A stretch of 64,000 nt of DNA from Vreelandella stevensii S18214 (GCF_000275725.1 NZ_AJTS01000035.1:124001-188000); one strand, 5' to 3'. Shown: positions 9,873-18,726, counted from the first letter of the stretch. The notes: generated by a model not told the origin, from the sequence alone. Made by a program: numbers and translations.

Positions 9873-9907
9873 AGTAAACGTTTACTCAAAAAGAGTAAAC
9901 GTTTACT
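9873..9907. promoter_or_regulatory. Pair of identical LacI-type operators upstream of thuA
   Basis: Two perfect 14-bp palindromes AGTAAACGTTTACT occur at 9873-9886 and 9894-9907, exactly 21 bp apart (two helical turns), around an A-rich spacer. The central AAACGTTT core is typical of LacI/GalR-family operators. The likely binder is the LacI-type protein encoded at 6741-7730. The sites sit about 60-90 bases upstream of the thuA start. Confidence 0.85.
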
Positions 9908-9961
9908 TATTGGATTTTAGTCGAACACCACCGACGCGCTGGCGTCAGGTTCTATTGCTTT

Positions 9962-11389
9962 TCAGACCGGGGCTTCGTCGGGGCGGTTCTCGGCGACGCG
10001 CTCGACATCCACAATGCCCGAGCGGCTGACCACGACTTTCCAGCGCGCCAGGTAAGGGGCATCTTCGCTGCCCGTTTCGCGCACCACCAGGTTGAACAGG
10101 TGGCGGCGCTCGACACTTTCCCGCACCGCCTGCCCCTCTTTCAGGCGATAGATATGGTGCTTATCCTTGCTCATCAGGCGGGTCAGCATGGAGAGGTCTA
10201 TGCTCAGGGTTTCGCGGGTATGCTCATAGCCGCTCAAGAAGCGTGTGGGGGACATGCGCGAGCTGGAGCGATAGTGCATGACCACCTCTTCGCGCTGGGC
10301 CACCGTGCGCCGCCGCATCTGCTGTATGTCCTGGTCGAGGGCGGTATAGCGCTTGTAGTCGAACCATTCGAGCTGCCGACCGACCAGCGCATTGTGGGTA
10401 GGGTCGATGTATTGTCGCCGCCACTTGGGTCGGCCTCTTCTCAGCCATCGCCATAGGGTATTGCGCAGGTCGTCCTTGAACACTTCGCGCATGGCGTAGA
10501 GCAGCGCCATGGCCAGCACGAACAGTGCGGTGATGTCGCCAATCACGTCGCGCAGGTGCAGTACCCCCAACGACACGAAGGCCATGACCACCGCGGTGGC
10601 CAGGGCCTTGACGGCTTTCTGTTCGCCGCTACCCAGCTCCAGCGAGCGCTGCTTGAGCGTGATCGGGTACTCGATCAGCCGTCGCAGCAGGCGCATCTTG
10701 TTGGACATGCGAGTGGGGTCATCGCGTACGCGCTCGGCGTTGTACTCCTGCTGCTCGCGGTACTCGCCTTCACGGTGGCAGATAGTCACCAGGCGTCGTT
10801 TGACCTCGCTGAATTTCCCGCCCTTGGGCATGTGGGCCACCAGCGCCAACAGCTGCTGCTCGGTGAACCAGGAAAGATAGTTGTCGATATTGGCAAAGTA
10901 TTTATAGAGCCGTTCATCGGTGGGCGGGTTACGCCGCAAGCGCTTGAGTATGCCGTCGCTCAGGTCGCTCATCTCGACCAGCTGGTCATAAAGCTCGTTC
11001 GCCTTGTCGTGGGTGCTGCTCTTCTCCTCACCCTGCAGGCGACGCAGTTTACGGGCCGTGGAGAGCATGCCCTGGGTGGTGCGCTCCAGCGCCACCACGT
11101 ACTGGTAGGCGTAGAGACTGAGGCTCAAGCGGTAGGAGTCGCTGCCCAGCTGGTTACGGCTGGCCAGGCGGCTATGCACCAGCGGCAGATGGTACTCGTC
11201 GCTGTAGTAAGTGCGCGAGACGTTGATGGCAGCGTGATAAAATACTTCTTCGGAGATGATGTGCGTACTCAGCCCCAGCTCCTGGGGCACGAACAAGTAC
11301 ACATCCAGCGTATGTGAGGTCTCTTCCTTCAGCCGTCGAGACAAGCGCAGTTGGAAGCTATTTTTACGTTCAACGTTGATCACCCTCAC
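9962..11389 (-). CDS. Uncharacterised two-helix membrane protein
   Basis: A 475-residue protein that I do not recognise. It starts with GTG behind a GGAGA ribosome site; a second in-frame GTG lies two codons later. The N-terminal 260 residues and the C-terminal 170 residues are hydrophilic and charged. In between are two adjacent hydrophobic segments at about residues 265-305 (around KALATAVVMAFVSLGVL and ALFVLAMALLYAM), then a very basic stretch RRGRPKWRRQ. This suggests a membrane hairpin with both large domains on the cytoplasmic side. It is monocistronic, with convergent thuA leader sequence on one side and a divergent TerB/J-domain gene on the other. Codon use matches the neighbours. Confidence 0.8.
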   Translation of the reverse strand: MRVINVERKNSFQLRLSRRLKEETSHTLDVYLFVPQELGLSTHIISEEVFYHAAINVSRTYYSDEYHLPLVHSRLASRNQLGSDSYRLSLSLYAYQYVVALERTTQGMLSTARKLRRLQGEEKSSTHDKANELYDQLVEMSDLSDGILKRLRRNPPTDERLYKYFANIDNYLSWFTEQQLLALVAHMPKGGKFSEVKRRLVTICHREGEYREQQEYNAERVRDDPTRMSNKMRLLRRLIEYPITLKQRSLELGSGEQKAVKALATAVVMAFVSLGVLHLRDVIGDITALFVLAMALLYAMREVFKDDLRNTLWRWLRRGRPKWRRQYIDPTHNALVGRQLEWFDYKRYTALDQDIQQMRRRTVAQREEVVMHYRSSSRMSPTRFLSGYEHTRETLSIDLSMLTRLMSKDKHHIYRLKEGQAVRESVERRHLFNLVVRETGSEDAPYLARWKVVVSRSGIVDVERVAENRPDEAPV

Positions 11390-11494
11390 TTATCTCCTGC
11401 TTTCATGCCAGACTCGATGATATACCATGATGAGCTCGCGAGTACGGCTGGCAGAGCGTCGTCTGCCAGCGCACCTTGATACCAAAGAGCCATA

Positions 11495-11550
11495 CCATCA
11501 AGGCTGCGCCATCAGGACTGTACCATGAAGACTGTGCCGTGAAGACCGCG
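11495..11550. repeat. Degenerate 14-bp tandem repeat, four copies
   Basis: Four consecutive 14-base units begin with CCATCAAGGCTGCG at 11495 and continue at 11509, 11523 (CCATGAAGACTGTG) and 11537. A fifth decayed unit may start at 11551. The array lies in the gap between the divergent membrane-protein and J-domain genes. Confidence 0.7.
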
Positions 11551-11605
11551 CCATGCAGCGCATGGCATGGATCAGCGCTTTACTTCTTCGCCTTGGAGCC
11601 CAGGG

Positions 11606-12628
11606 ATGCCCATCGCCCGTTTTTCACCCTTTGAGCTGCTGCTGCTAAAAAGCCGAAGCCAAGTGGATACGGCCACGCTACTGCTGCTTGGCTGGGTGCT
11701 CGTGCATCGTCAGCACGTTTCCGAGGGGCAACGCCGACGTCGGCTGGCCCAGGTCAGCGCGCAGTTTCGCCATGGGCACGAACTGGGGCCGATCATGAGC
11801 ATTGCCCATAGCCAGGACCTTCACGCCATTCAATTGGCCGCCGAAGTCGTGCGCAAGGAGTGCTCCAGGGAGCGTAGCCTCAGCGTAATGCACCAGGCCA
11901 TCACGGTGGCCACCGACGATGGCGAGCTGTCACTGGCCAACCACTATATTCTGCGCTTTCTGGCCGACCTGCTGAACGTGGTGCCCACGACCCTGAACAC
12001 CCTGTTTCAGGAACTGACCGGCAAGCCGCTGCGAGCCCCGGAAGACCCCAGCCGCGATGCCTATTGGCAGGTGCACGACCCGGCGTATTACGCCCACAAG
12101 GCCGAGCAGGAAGCCCAGGCCGCCGAGCGAGCCCAAGCCGCCCAGGCACAGGCCGAACAGCAGCAGCGCGCCAAGGCCGACAAGCAGCACGCACGCGCCC
12201 AGCGTCAACAGCAAAAACAGCAGCGTAAGGAGGAAGCGCGCCAGGCCAGGCAGCGTGCCGAGCAAGCCAAGGAGCACGCACGTGCAGAGCAACAGCGCCA
12301 GGAGCAGGCTCGCGCCGAACAGGCGCGTCGTGAACACGCCCGCCGACAGCAGGAGCAAGCCCGGGCGGAACAGGCCCGCCGCGAACGTTATCAGCGCGCC
12401 CCTCATCCTCCCCCGCCACCCAACCGTACCACCCGGGCACTGGCCGTGCTGGGGCTGACGCCCGGCGCCAGCAAGACAGAGGTGCGCAAGGCCTATCGAC
12501 GCATGGCGCAGCTGCATCACCCCGACCGCTTCTATTCGGAAAGCGAACATCAGGTGGCGCTGGCCTCGGCACGTTTTCAGCGCATCAAAAACGCGTATGA
12601 TTATCTGATGCAAACTTACCAGGCATGA
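11606..12628 (+). CDS. TerB-like and J-domain cochaperone (DjlA-like)
   Basis: About 340 residues in three parts. Residues 1-140 form a helical TerB/DjlA-type domain (LLLLGWVLVHR, DDGELSLANHYILRFLADLL). Residues 160-270 are a long charged Ala/Gln/Arg/Glu coiled coil followed by a short proline run. The last 70 residues are a J domain with the HPD motif (LHHPDRFY), which stimulates Hsp70/DnaK ATPase. There is no transmembrane helix, so it is probably cytosolic, unlike E. coli DjlA. The start at 11606 has a GGAG ribosome site; an in-frame ATG at 11567 lacks one. A degenerate J-domain gene follows 80 bases downstream. Confidence 0.8.
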   Translation: MPIARFSPFELLLLKSRSQVDTATLLLLGWVLVHRQHVSEGQRRRRLAQVSAQFRHGHELGPIMSIAHSQDLHAIQLAAEVVRKECSRERSLSVMHQAITVATDDGELSLANHYILRFLADLLNVVPTTLNTLFQELTGKPLRAPEDPSRDAYWQVHDPAYYAHKAEQEAQAAERAQAAQAQAEQQQRAKADKQHARAQRQQQKQQRKEEARQARQRAEQAKEHARAEQQRQEQARAEQARREHARRQQEQARAEQARRERYQRAPHPPPPPNRTTRALAVLGLTPGASKTEVRKAYRRMAQLHHPDRFYSESEHQVALASARFQRIKNAYDYLMQTYQA

Positions 12629-12708
12629 TGGATCGGCAAGCCTGCCGACCAATAGCCTGTCACCATGCTTTTTCACTGTGCTCACTGCTACGAGACTAAC
12701 GCCGGATT

Positions 12709-13146
12709 ATGCGCGACCTTTATCAACGCCTGAGTCTGCCCCCCAATGCCAATGAGCAGCAGATCGACACCGCCGTGGCGCGCTGCCCCAACAGCGCACT
12801 GCGCCAGGACGCCACCTCGGTGCTGACGGTACCCCCGCACCGTGAAACCTACGATGCGCTGCACGGTACCTTGAGCGACATCGGCCGCCTGCGCGCGCGC
12901 CTTGGATTGACCCACGGAGCACACTGGCAAGGTGACGTGGCCAATGACTTCTCGCTGCCCCCTGACCACGCCATTTCACGCCATGACGAACTGGTCGACC
13001 GAGTCAGCCACGCCGTCTCGCTATATAACCGCTGGCGAGGGCTGCGCGGCCCCTGGCTGCTGGTCACGCTATTTGCGCTGGGCACAGGCTTGGGGCTGGC
13101 CATTGGCATTGCCCTAAGTCTGGGGCTTGGGCTGGGATTGAGATAG
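12709..13146 (+). CDS. Membrane-anchored degenerate J-domain-like protein
   Basis: A 145-residue protein. Residues 1-60 resemble J-domain helices I-III (DLYQRLSLPPNANEQQID, then PHRETYDALH), but the HPD tripeptide is absent, so it should not stimulate Hsp70 in the normal way. A hydrophobic C-terminus (LLVTLFALGTGLGLAIGIAL) would anchor it in the inner membrane. It follows a genuine J-domain gene and may be its partner; this is inference from proximity. Its 3' end overlaps the end of the convergent MscS-type gene by 33 bases. Confidence 0.65.
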   Translation: MRDLYQRLSLPPNANEQQIDTAVARCPNSALRQDATSVLTVPPHRETYDALHGTLSDIGRLRARLGLTHGAHWQGDVANDFSLPPDHAISRHDELVDRVSHAVSLYNRWRGLRGPWLLVTLFALGTGLGLAIGIALSLGLGLGLR

Positions 13147-15501
13147 CGGCGGCGCAGTCGTTGAGCCTTCAGGGCGCTGCCGCTCGTCACGGCGGATTTC
13201 GGCCTCGGTGGGCCTGGGCGCAGGCCTGGGTGGTTCAGGGGCATGCTGGGGCGAATCGACGTCACCCTGCTGGCGATGCTGCAGCGTCATGTCGGTGCCA
13301 TGGGGCTCGTCGCCACGGGCCTCAGAGCGCGCCTCCATACGCACGCTGAGCCGCGGTACACCCAAGTCGATTTCCTGGGCTTCCATGCGCTGCTTCAGCA
13401 GCAGATTAAAGGCGCGTGACACGTCCCACTGCATTTCGGGGGCGGTACGAAAGCGCATCCGTAATATCGGGCAGCCATCTTCGAAGGCCTGTACCCCCTG
13501 CATCTCCAGCGGCGACCAGATGTAGTGACGCATCATCGGGTCCTTGCGCAACTCCTGAGCCGTTTCCTGCATCAGCGTGATGGCGTCATCGATTTTCATG
13601 TCATAGGGAATGCGAATCCGCATCAAGGCGATACCGAACTGGCGCGACATGTTGTGGATCGATTCGATACGGCTAAAGGTAATGATGTGTAGCACGCCGT
13701 CCAGGTCGCGCAGCTTGACCGTCCGCAGCGTCAGCCCTTCGACGGTGCCCATGTACGTATTGATGGTGACGAAGTCATCCACCGCCAGGGAGTCCTCGAT
13801 GAGGATGAAGATGCCGGTGATCAAATCCTGCACCAGGGTTTGCGCGCCAAACCCCACCGCCAGGCCGATCACACCGGCACCGGCCAGCAGCGGCGTGACG
13901 TTGACCCCAAGGTTGGCCAAGCCAGCAATCACCGCAATGATCAGGATGGTGACAAAAATCACGTTACGGATCATCGGCGTGATGGTTTGCGCGCGGGCCT
14001 GGTTGACGCGCCGACCCCGTGACCGCGCGGAGGAGGTCAGCGCCCGCTGAATGGCGGTATCGGCAAAAATCCACACCAGCCATGCCAACAGCACAGTGGC
14101 CCCCAGGCTGACCAGCGCCTGACCAATACGCGCACTGGCCACTCCCTGTTGCCCCAAACCAAACAGCGAACCGCCCCACACCTGCATCGAAAGCTCGGCA
14201 AAAACCATCCAGACGCTCAGATGCGCCAGTACGAAGCCAAAGCGCTCCAGTCGCTTGCGATATTGGCTAAAGCGGCGGCGATGGCGCCGCTTGCCCAAAC
14301 GCTCTTCCTGACGACGCAGCAGCCCGGTAATCACCAGGGTCAACACCAGCAGGCTAGCCGACACGATCGAACGAGCCAGCGCGGTCCCCACGTCGCCCAC
14401 GGTAACGAACATCGCCAGCAGCGAGCCGCCCACCATCAGCAGGGCAGGAATGTGCCATAGCCCGCCCAGCGCGCGAACCAACTCCACGGCCGTGCTGGCG
14501 TCACGGCGCTGTTTGTAAGGCCGATTACAGATGAGATGACGAATGGGACGCTGAAACTTGAAAATGAAACGCGCCGACAGCAGCGCTGCCAGCATGTTGG
14601 CCAGCACGGACACCAGCCCCGACAGATCGGTCCCCAGCAGCTCCATCAGGCGGGTAGAGTTGACGGCGTCGCCCAAGGCAATCAGCGCGCCGATGACGAA
14701 CAGCCCCCGCAACGCCTTGTGCTGTAATACTTGCACGGCGGTAAAACGGTGCCCGCGACTGAAGAACGCTATCACCGTTTCGAACACCACCGACAGCGCT
14801 CGACCACACAGGCAGATATAGGCCACCACCAGCACCAGGGCGCGGCCGGGGCTGTAAGGCAGCAGCTGGCCGACTCCTAGTGTAATGACGAAAGCCAGCG
14901 CCCAGGGCAGCATGCGCCGCAAGAAGTGGACCGCCAACAGCCAGGCCTTGGGGTCCCGGGGCAGGTCCAGCGGCCAATGATGCCGCTTGGCCACGACGCG
15001 ACCAAAGGCAATCATCGCCACCAGCAGGCCACTCCAGATAACGGCCAGCAGGGTACCTTCTGCCACGGCTCGGACAGCATCCCGCTGCTCGGCCCCGGCA
15101 TTCAGAGCACGCAGATCCTCGACGCCCTGGACCAGTTGCCGTGACCACTCGTCGATGGGCGAATCCCCGGCCTGGGCCTGTTCACCGATGTCGGAAAGCG
15201 TATCAGCCAAGGCGCCCAGCAGCCCTTGGCGCACCACGCCGTCGTCTTCCACGGCCTCGGTACTCAGCTGCAGCTCACGCAGCGAGTCCAGCAGCGCACG
15301 GCGCTGATCCTCGCTTTCGAGCATGCCAATGACGTCGCTCAAGGAGCGCTGGAAATTTTCGCTGGTGACGTCCGGCTGCTCTTGGCTGCCACTACTGCCC
15401 CCCAGCGTGGGAAGCGAGACGCTCTGGGCGTGTGCGGTGACGCTGATCATCAGGCTGAGTAGCGCCCCTAGAACGATGCTGGTTATCCAGTGCTGTCGCA
15501 C
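13114..15501 (-). CDS. MscS-family mechanosensitive channel, large multi-domain type
   Basis: A 795-residue protein starting with GTG after a GGGAG ribosome site. Residues 1-25 form a signal peptide ending AHA. A periplasmic helical region (25-150) and a series of transmembrane segments follow. The MscS pore and beta domains run from about 535 to 720: pore helix with LLAGAGVIGLAVGFGAQTLV, then DFITGIF-like IEDSLAVDDFVTI and GTVEGLTLRTVKLRDLDG. The C-terminal 70 residues are a Pro/Arg/Gln-rich cytoplasmic tail. The architecture is similar to E. coli YbiO. Such channels release solutes during hypo-osmotic shock, fitting a salt-adapted bacterium. Confidence 0.9.
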   Translation of the reverse strand: MRQHWITSIVLGALLSLMISVTAHAQSVSLPTLGGSSGSQEQPDVTSENFQRSLSDVIGMLESEDQRRALLDSLRELQLSTEAVEDDGVVRQGLLGALADTLSDIGEQAQAGDSPIDEWSRQLVQGVEDLRALNAGAEQRDAVRAVAEGTLLAVIWSGLLVAMIAFGRVVAKRHHWPLDLPRDPKAWLLAVHFLRRMLPWALAFVITLGVGQLLPYSPGRALVLVVAYICLCGRALSVVFETVIAFFSRGHRFTAVQVLQHKALRGLFVIGALIALGDAVNSTRLMELLGTDLSGLVSVLANMLAALLSARFIFKFQRPIRHLICNRPYKQRRDASTAVELVRALGGLWHIPALLMVGGSLLAMFVTVGDVGTALARSIVSASLLVLTLVITGLLRRQEERLGKRRHRRRFSQYRKRLERFGFVLAHLSVWMVFAELSMQVWGGSLFGLGQQGVASARIGQALVSLGATVLLAWLVWIFADTAIQRALTSSARSRGRRVNQARAQTITPMIRNVIFVTILIIAVIAGLANLGVNVTPLLAGAGVIGLAVGFGAQTLVQDLITGIFILIEDSLAVDDFVTINTYMGTVEGLTLRTVKLRDLDGVLHIITFSRIESIHNMSRQFGIALMRIRIPYDMKIDDAITLMQETAQELRKDPMMRHYIWSPLEMQGVQAFEDGCPILRMRFRTAPEMQWDVSRAFNLLLKQRMEAQEIDLGVPRLSVRMEARSEARGDEPHGTDMTLQHRQQGDVDSPQHAPEPPRPAPRPTEAEIRRDERQRPEGSTTAPPLSQSQPKPQT

Positions 15502-15611
15502 GCGTGACTCCCGTGGAAAGTGACTGTTGAATCGTGTCTTTTCTCGTGCTCAGCCTAAGCGTGTGATTATGATAGGCTAAACCTACAAACGTTCACCTCC
15601 AGGACATCGAG

Positions 15612-16607
15612 ATGACGCTGCAGGCTCCTCCCCAACGCTTGAACCCGGACGGCCAGACCCGACGCGTAGGCGTCGAAATCGAGTTTGCCGGGCTTCCCCC
15701 TCGCGAGACGGCCGAGGTGGTGCAGGCACTGTTTGGTGGTGAGCTTAACGTGGTCAGCCCCCATCGGCTACAGGTGGCCGACACACGCTGGGGAATGTTC
15801 GAGATCGAACTGGATACTCAATACGCCCATCCAGACCAGACGTTGTTGGACGCACAGCAGGACAGTGACAGCGAGTGGGCCCGCCAACAGCAGCGGCGGC
15901 TGGAATTCCACCAAAAGACCCGTGAACTGATCGGTGACATGGTGACCGGCCTGGTGCCCACCGAAATCGTCTGCCCTCCCATCCCCTGGGAAGAGCTCGA
16001 AGCGCTGGACACTCTGTTCGACACCTTGCGGGAAAAAGGCGCCAAAGGCACCGATGCCAGCCTGCTGTACGGCTTCGGCCTGCACCTGAACCCAGAGATC
16101 GAGCGCGGCGAGGTCGATTACCTGCTCGCCATGCTACGCGCCTACCTGCTGCTGGCCAATTGGCTGCGTGAAGAAATTAAGGTGGATATCACCCGCGAAG
16201 TGCTGCCGCACGCCAACCCGTTTCCCAAGGAGTACGCCCGTAAGGTTCTGGATCTGCGTTACCAGCCGGACCTCGACACCTTCATCGACGACTACCTGGC
16301 CGATAACCCTACCCGTAACCGCGAGCTGGACCTGCTGCCGCTGTTTGCCCACCAGCGCCCAGAGCACCCTCATCCGCTACTGCACGGCCAGTTGACCAAG
16401 CCACGGCCCACTTTTCATTACCGGTTGCCCAATGCGCAGCTGTCGCAGCCGGGCTGGGGCAGCGTGATGGAGTGGAACCGCTGGGTGGAGGTAGAGAAGC
16501 TGGCCCACGATCAGGACAACCTTCACGCCCGCTGCCAGGCGTACATGGCCGAACAGCGCCAACCCTGGTGGCAGCGCCTCAAGCGCAGACTGTTTGGCCA
16601 TGTCTAG
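15612..16607 (+). CDS. Putative amidoligase (Amidoligase_2 family)
   Basis: A 331-residue protein with the glutamine-synthetase-like carboxylate-amine ligase signature RRVGVEIEFAGLPPRETA near residue 18 and a second acidic strand WGMFEIELDTQYAHPD near residue 61. It also has GFGLHLNPEIERG in the middle. Proteins of this family are predicted to form amide bonds using ATP. The next gene, a class I glutamine amidotransferase, overlaps its last 8 bases; such pairing is a known genomic theme for this family. The substrate is not known. The gene starts after a CCAGGA-type ribosome site and runs divergently from the MscS-type gene. Confidence 0.82.
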   Translation: MTLQAPPQRLNPDGQTRRVGVEIEFAGLPPRETAEVVQALFGGELNVVSPHRLQVADTRWGMFEIELDTQYAHPDQTLLDAQQDSDSEWARQQQRRLEFHQKTRELIGDMVTGLVPTEIVCPPIPWEELEALDTLFDTLREKGAKGTDASLLYGFGLHLNPEIERGEVDYLLAMLRAYLLLANWLREEIKVDITREVLPHANPFPKEYARKVLDLRYQPDLDTFIDDYLADNPTRNRELDLLPLFAHQRPEHPHPLLHGQLTKPRPTFHYRLPNAQLSQPGWGSVMEWNRWVEVEKLAHDQDNLHARCQAYMAEQRQPWWQRLKRRLFGHV

Positions 16608-17268
16608 ACCCCTGATCGGCATCACGACCTCGGATTACAAAAGCCAGCTTGCCTGGTGCTTCGACTGGTTTGCCGTCTGGCGACACGGCGGCAGGCCGCT
16701 ACGCCTTTCTCCTTCTCGCCCGTTGCCGGAGCACCTGGACGGCCTGATCATTGGCGGCGGAGACGACATTCAAGCCCACCTGTACGGCGGCGAAGTGCAG
16801 CTGGACGTGCGCCTGGACCCGGCCCGTGACGAGCTGGAACTCGACCTGTTGAAGCGCTTCATACCCCGCCATACGCCTGTACTGGGCATCTGCCGAGGTG
16901 CGCAGCTGATCAACGTGCATCTGGGCGGCAGCCTGGACCCCGACATCTACACCACCCACGAAGGCTTGAAGCGGCGCCGCACGGTACTGCCCCGCAAAAC
17001 CGTCGACATCGTGGGCGACAGCCAGCTCTATCGTTTGTTGGGGGTGACCTGGTGTCGTGTGAACAGCCTTCATCATCAGGCGGTCAACCGGGCAGGCAAG
17101 GGCATTCGGATCGTGGCGCGTGACCGCGATGGGCTGGTGCAGGGCATCGAGTCCACGGAGCATGCGTTCCTGATAGGCGTTCAATGGCACCCGGAGTGGC
17201 TGATCTTCAACCGCCCCCAGCAGCGTTTGATACGTGCGCTGGTGGAGGCAGCCAAGGCGTCCCGCTAG
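16600..17268 (+). CDS. Class I glutamine amidotransferase / peptidase C26 family protein
   Basis: A 222-residue protein (start at ATG 16600, overlapping the amidoligase stop). The nucleophile is C98 in [12 protein letters not shown], and the catalytic His and Glu are in GVQWHPEW near residue 199. GLIIGGGDD near residue 48 is the oxyanion strand. It resembles PuuD-type gamma-glutamyl hydrolases. Together with the amidoligase it may make and trim, or supply ammonia to, an amide-linked product. The overlap implies translational coupling. It ends tail to tail with tpx, with stop codons overlapping. Confidence 0.87.
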   Translation: MSRPLIGITTSDYKSQLAWCFDWFAVWRHGGRPLRLSPSRPLPEHLDGLIIGGGDDIQAHLYGGEVQLDVRLDPARDELELDLLKRFIPRHTPVLGICRGAQLINVHLGGSLDPDIYTTHEGLKRRRTVLPRKTVDIVGDSQLYRLLGVTWCRVNSLHHQAVNRAGKGIRIVARDRDGLVQGIESTEHAFLIGVQWHPEWLIFNRPQQRLIRALVEAAKASR

Positions 17269-17768
17269 CCTTTCAGCGCCGCCAGCGCCGTGTCGTAATC
17301 AGGCTCGTTCTTCAACTCGCTGACCAGCTCGCTGTGCAGCACCCGATCCTCGGCATCCAGCACCACCACGGCACGGGCGCAGAGCCCTTCCATGTTGCTG
17401 TTGCATAGCGCCACGCCCCAGTCCTGCTGAAATTCGCGGTGGCGGAACGTCGAGAGCGTCTCCACGTTGTCCAGCCCTTCGGCACCGCAAAAACGCTTGG
17501 CCGCAAACGGCAGGTCGGCAGACACCACCAGTACCACGGTGTTGTCCAGCGACGAGGCCAGCTCATTGAAGCGTCGCGTGGACGTTGCACAGGTGGGCGT
17601 ATCGACGCTGGGGATGATGTTCAGCACCTTGCGCTTGCCTGCATAGGTCGCCAGGGTGACGTCTTCCAGGCTGCCGTTGGTGAGCGTCATGGCCGGTGCA
17701 TCCTGCCCCCCCGCCGGTAAGGTGCCCGCCACATCCATGGGTTGACCTGCCCGCGTAATCTGTTGCAT
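17265..17768 (-). CDS. tpx: Thiol peroxidase (atypical 2-Cys peroxiredoxin)
   Basis: A 167-residue Tpx. The peroxidatic cysteine is C60 in [11 protein letters not shown], with Thr57 in the active-site motif. The resolving cysteine is C94 in [11 protein letters not shown]. It reduces hydrogen and alkyl peroxides using thioredoxin. The length equals E. coli Tpx (168). The ribosome site GGAG lies 6 bases before the ATG. The gene is monocistronic, convergent with the glutamine amidotransferase gene and divergent from the GMP-synthase-like gene. Confidence 0.96.
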   Translation of the reverse strand: MQQITRAGQPMDVAGTLPAGGQDAPAMTLTNGSLEDVTLATYAGKRKVLNIIPSVDTPTCATSTRRFNELASSLDNTVVLVVSADLPFAAKRFCGAEGLDNVETLSTFRHREFQQDWGVALCNSNMEGLCARAVVVLDAEDRVLHSELVSELKNEPDYDTALAALKG

Positions 17769-17880
17769 ATCAAGCTCCTAATGTATGGTAAAAGGGGAAT
17801 GACGATCAGTGGCCCAGCTTACCGTGGAACTCCCTGATTCGGCTATCCCTCATCCATCGCGACACGCTAGCGAGAACACC

Positions 17881-18591
17881 ATGGCCTCTGTAGTCATTAT
17901 CAAAACCGGCGACGCCTTCCCCGAAGTGGTGGACCAGCACGGGGATTTCGAACAGCTGTTCATCGACCAGGTGCAGGACGCCCTGCCCGACCACCTGACC
18001 CTCGACGTATGGGATGCACGCCTCACCAGCCAGCCGCCGGAGGATATCGTGGCAGCCATCATTACCGGCTCCCACAGCATGGTCAGTGAGCAGCTCCCCT
18101 GGAGCGAGGCGCTGAAGCCCTGGTTACAGCAGGCACTGGCGGACGACCTGCCGCTGCTGGGCGTATGCTACGGCCACCAGCTGATGGCCGCTGCGTTTGG
18201 CGGTGTGAGTGATTACCACCCGGCGGGGCGTGAATCCGGCACACGCAGCGTACGCCTGACCCAGGCAGGCCGCCAGGACCCGCTGTTCGGGCAACTCCCG
18301 GAGTGTTTCGTGGCCCACTTGACCCATGCCCAGGCGGTCATGCAGCTTCCCCCCGGCACCAGCATCCTGGCGCACAATTGCCACGATGCCCACCAGGCGC
18401 TGCGCTATGGGCCACGCCAGTGGAGCGTCCAGTTCCATCCCGAGTTTTCACCGCCGGTGATGCGCGCTTATATCGAACGCCAGCGCGCTGCCTTGCGCGA
18501 CCAGGGCGAAGACCCGGATCAACTGCTGCAAGACGTCGCGGAGACCCCCGACGCCACGCGCCTGCTGACCCGGTTCATCGCGATGCTGTAG
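17881..18591 (+). CDS. GMP synthase-like glutamine amidotransferase
   Basis: A 236-residue stand-alone class I amidotransferase domain. The nucleophile is C96 in LLGVCYGHQLM, and the second half of the triad is in SVQFHPEF near residue 208. The start at 17881 (MASVVIIKTGDAFP) matches the usual N-terminus of the family; the frame is open upstream to 17809. No synthetase domain or partner is adjacent. The function is probably hydrolysis or transfer of an amide group from a small molecule. The gene ends within a 21-bp tandem duplication that also copies the stop codon. Confidence 0.85.
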   Translation: MASVVIIKTGDAFPEVVDQHGDFEQLFIDQVQDALPDHLTLDVWDARLTSQPPEDIVAAIITGSHSMVSEQLPWSEALKPWLQQALADDLPLLGVCYGHQLMAAAFGGVSDYHPAGRESGTRSVRLTQAGRQDPLFGQLPECFVAHLTHAQAVMQLPPGTSILAHNCHDAHQALRYGPRQWSVQFHPEFSPPVMRAYIERQRAALRDQGEDPDQLLQDVAETPDATRLLTRFIAML

Positions 18592-18621
18592 TGTGCGTTT
18601 GCGATGCTGTAGCGCGCTTTT
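18580..18621. repeat. 21-bp tandem duplication across a stop codon
   Basis: Bases 18580-18600 and 18601-18621 are direct copies with three mismatches. Each contains GCGATGCTGTAG, so the amidotransferase gene carries two successive copies of its final codons and stop. This is probably a replication-slippage event. Confidence 0.7.
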
Positions 18622-18652
18622 GGTCGCGCCGCGATATGACGTTCAGGATGGC

Positions 18653-18691
18653 CAAAAAAAAAATCCCCCCATGCCCTTGGCATGGGGGGAT
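18653..18691 (-). terminator. Strong intrinsic terminator of the DEAD-box helicase gene
   Basis: A perfect 13-bp stem (18663-18675 with 18679-18691, ATCCCCCCATGCC) with a 3-base loop is followed on the minus strand by about ten T residues. It ends the leftward helicase transcript. Confidence 0.92.
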
Positions 18692-18726
18692 GGTAGCCAG
18701 GGCGACATCAGTCGCCCGGCAGGCGT

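Noticed and set aside
11495-11560. CRISPR array
   Set aside because: The 14-bp units are directly adjacent without spacers, and no cas gene is present.
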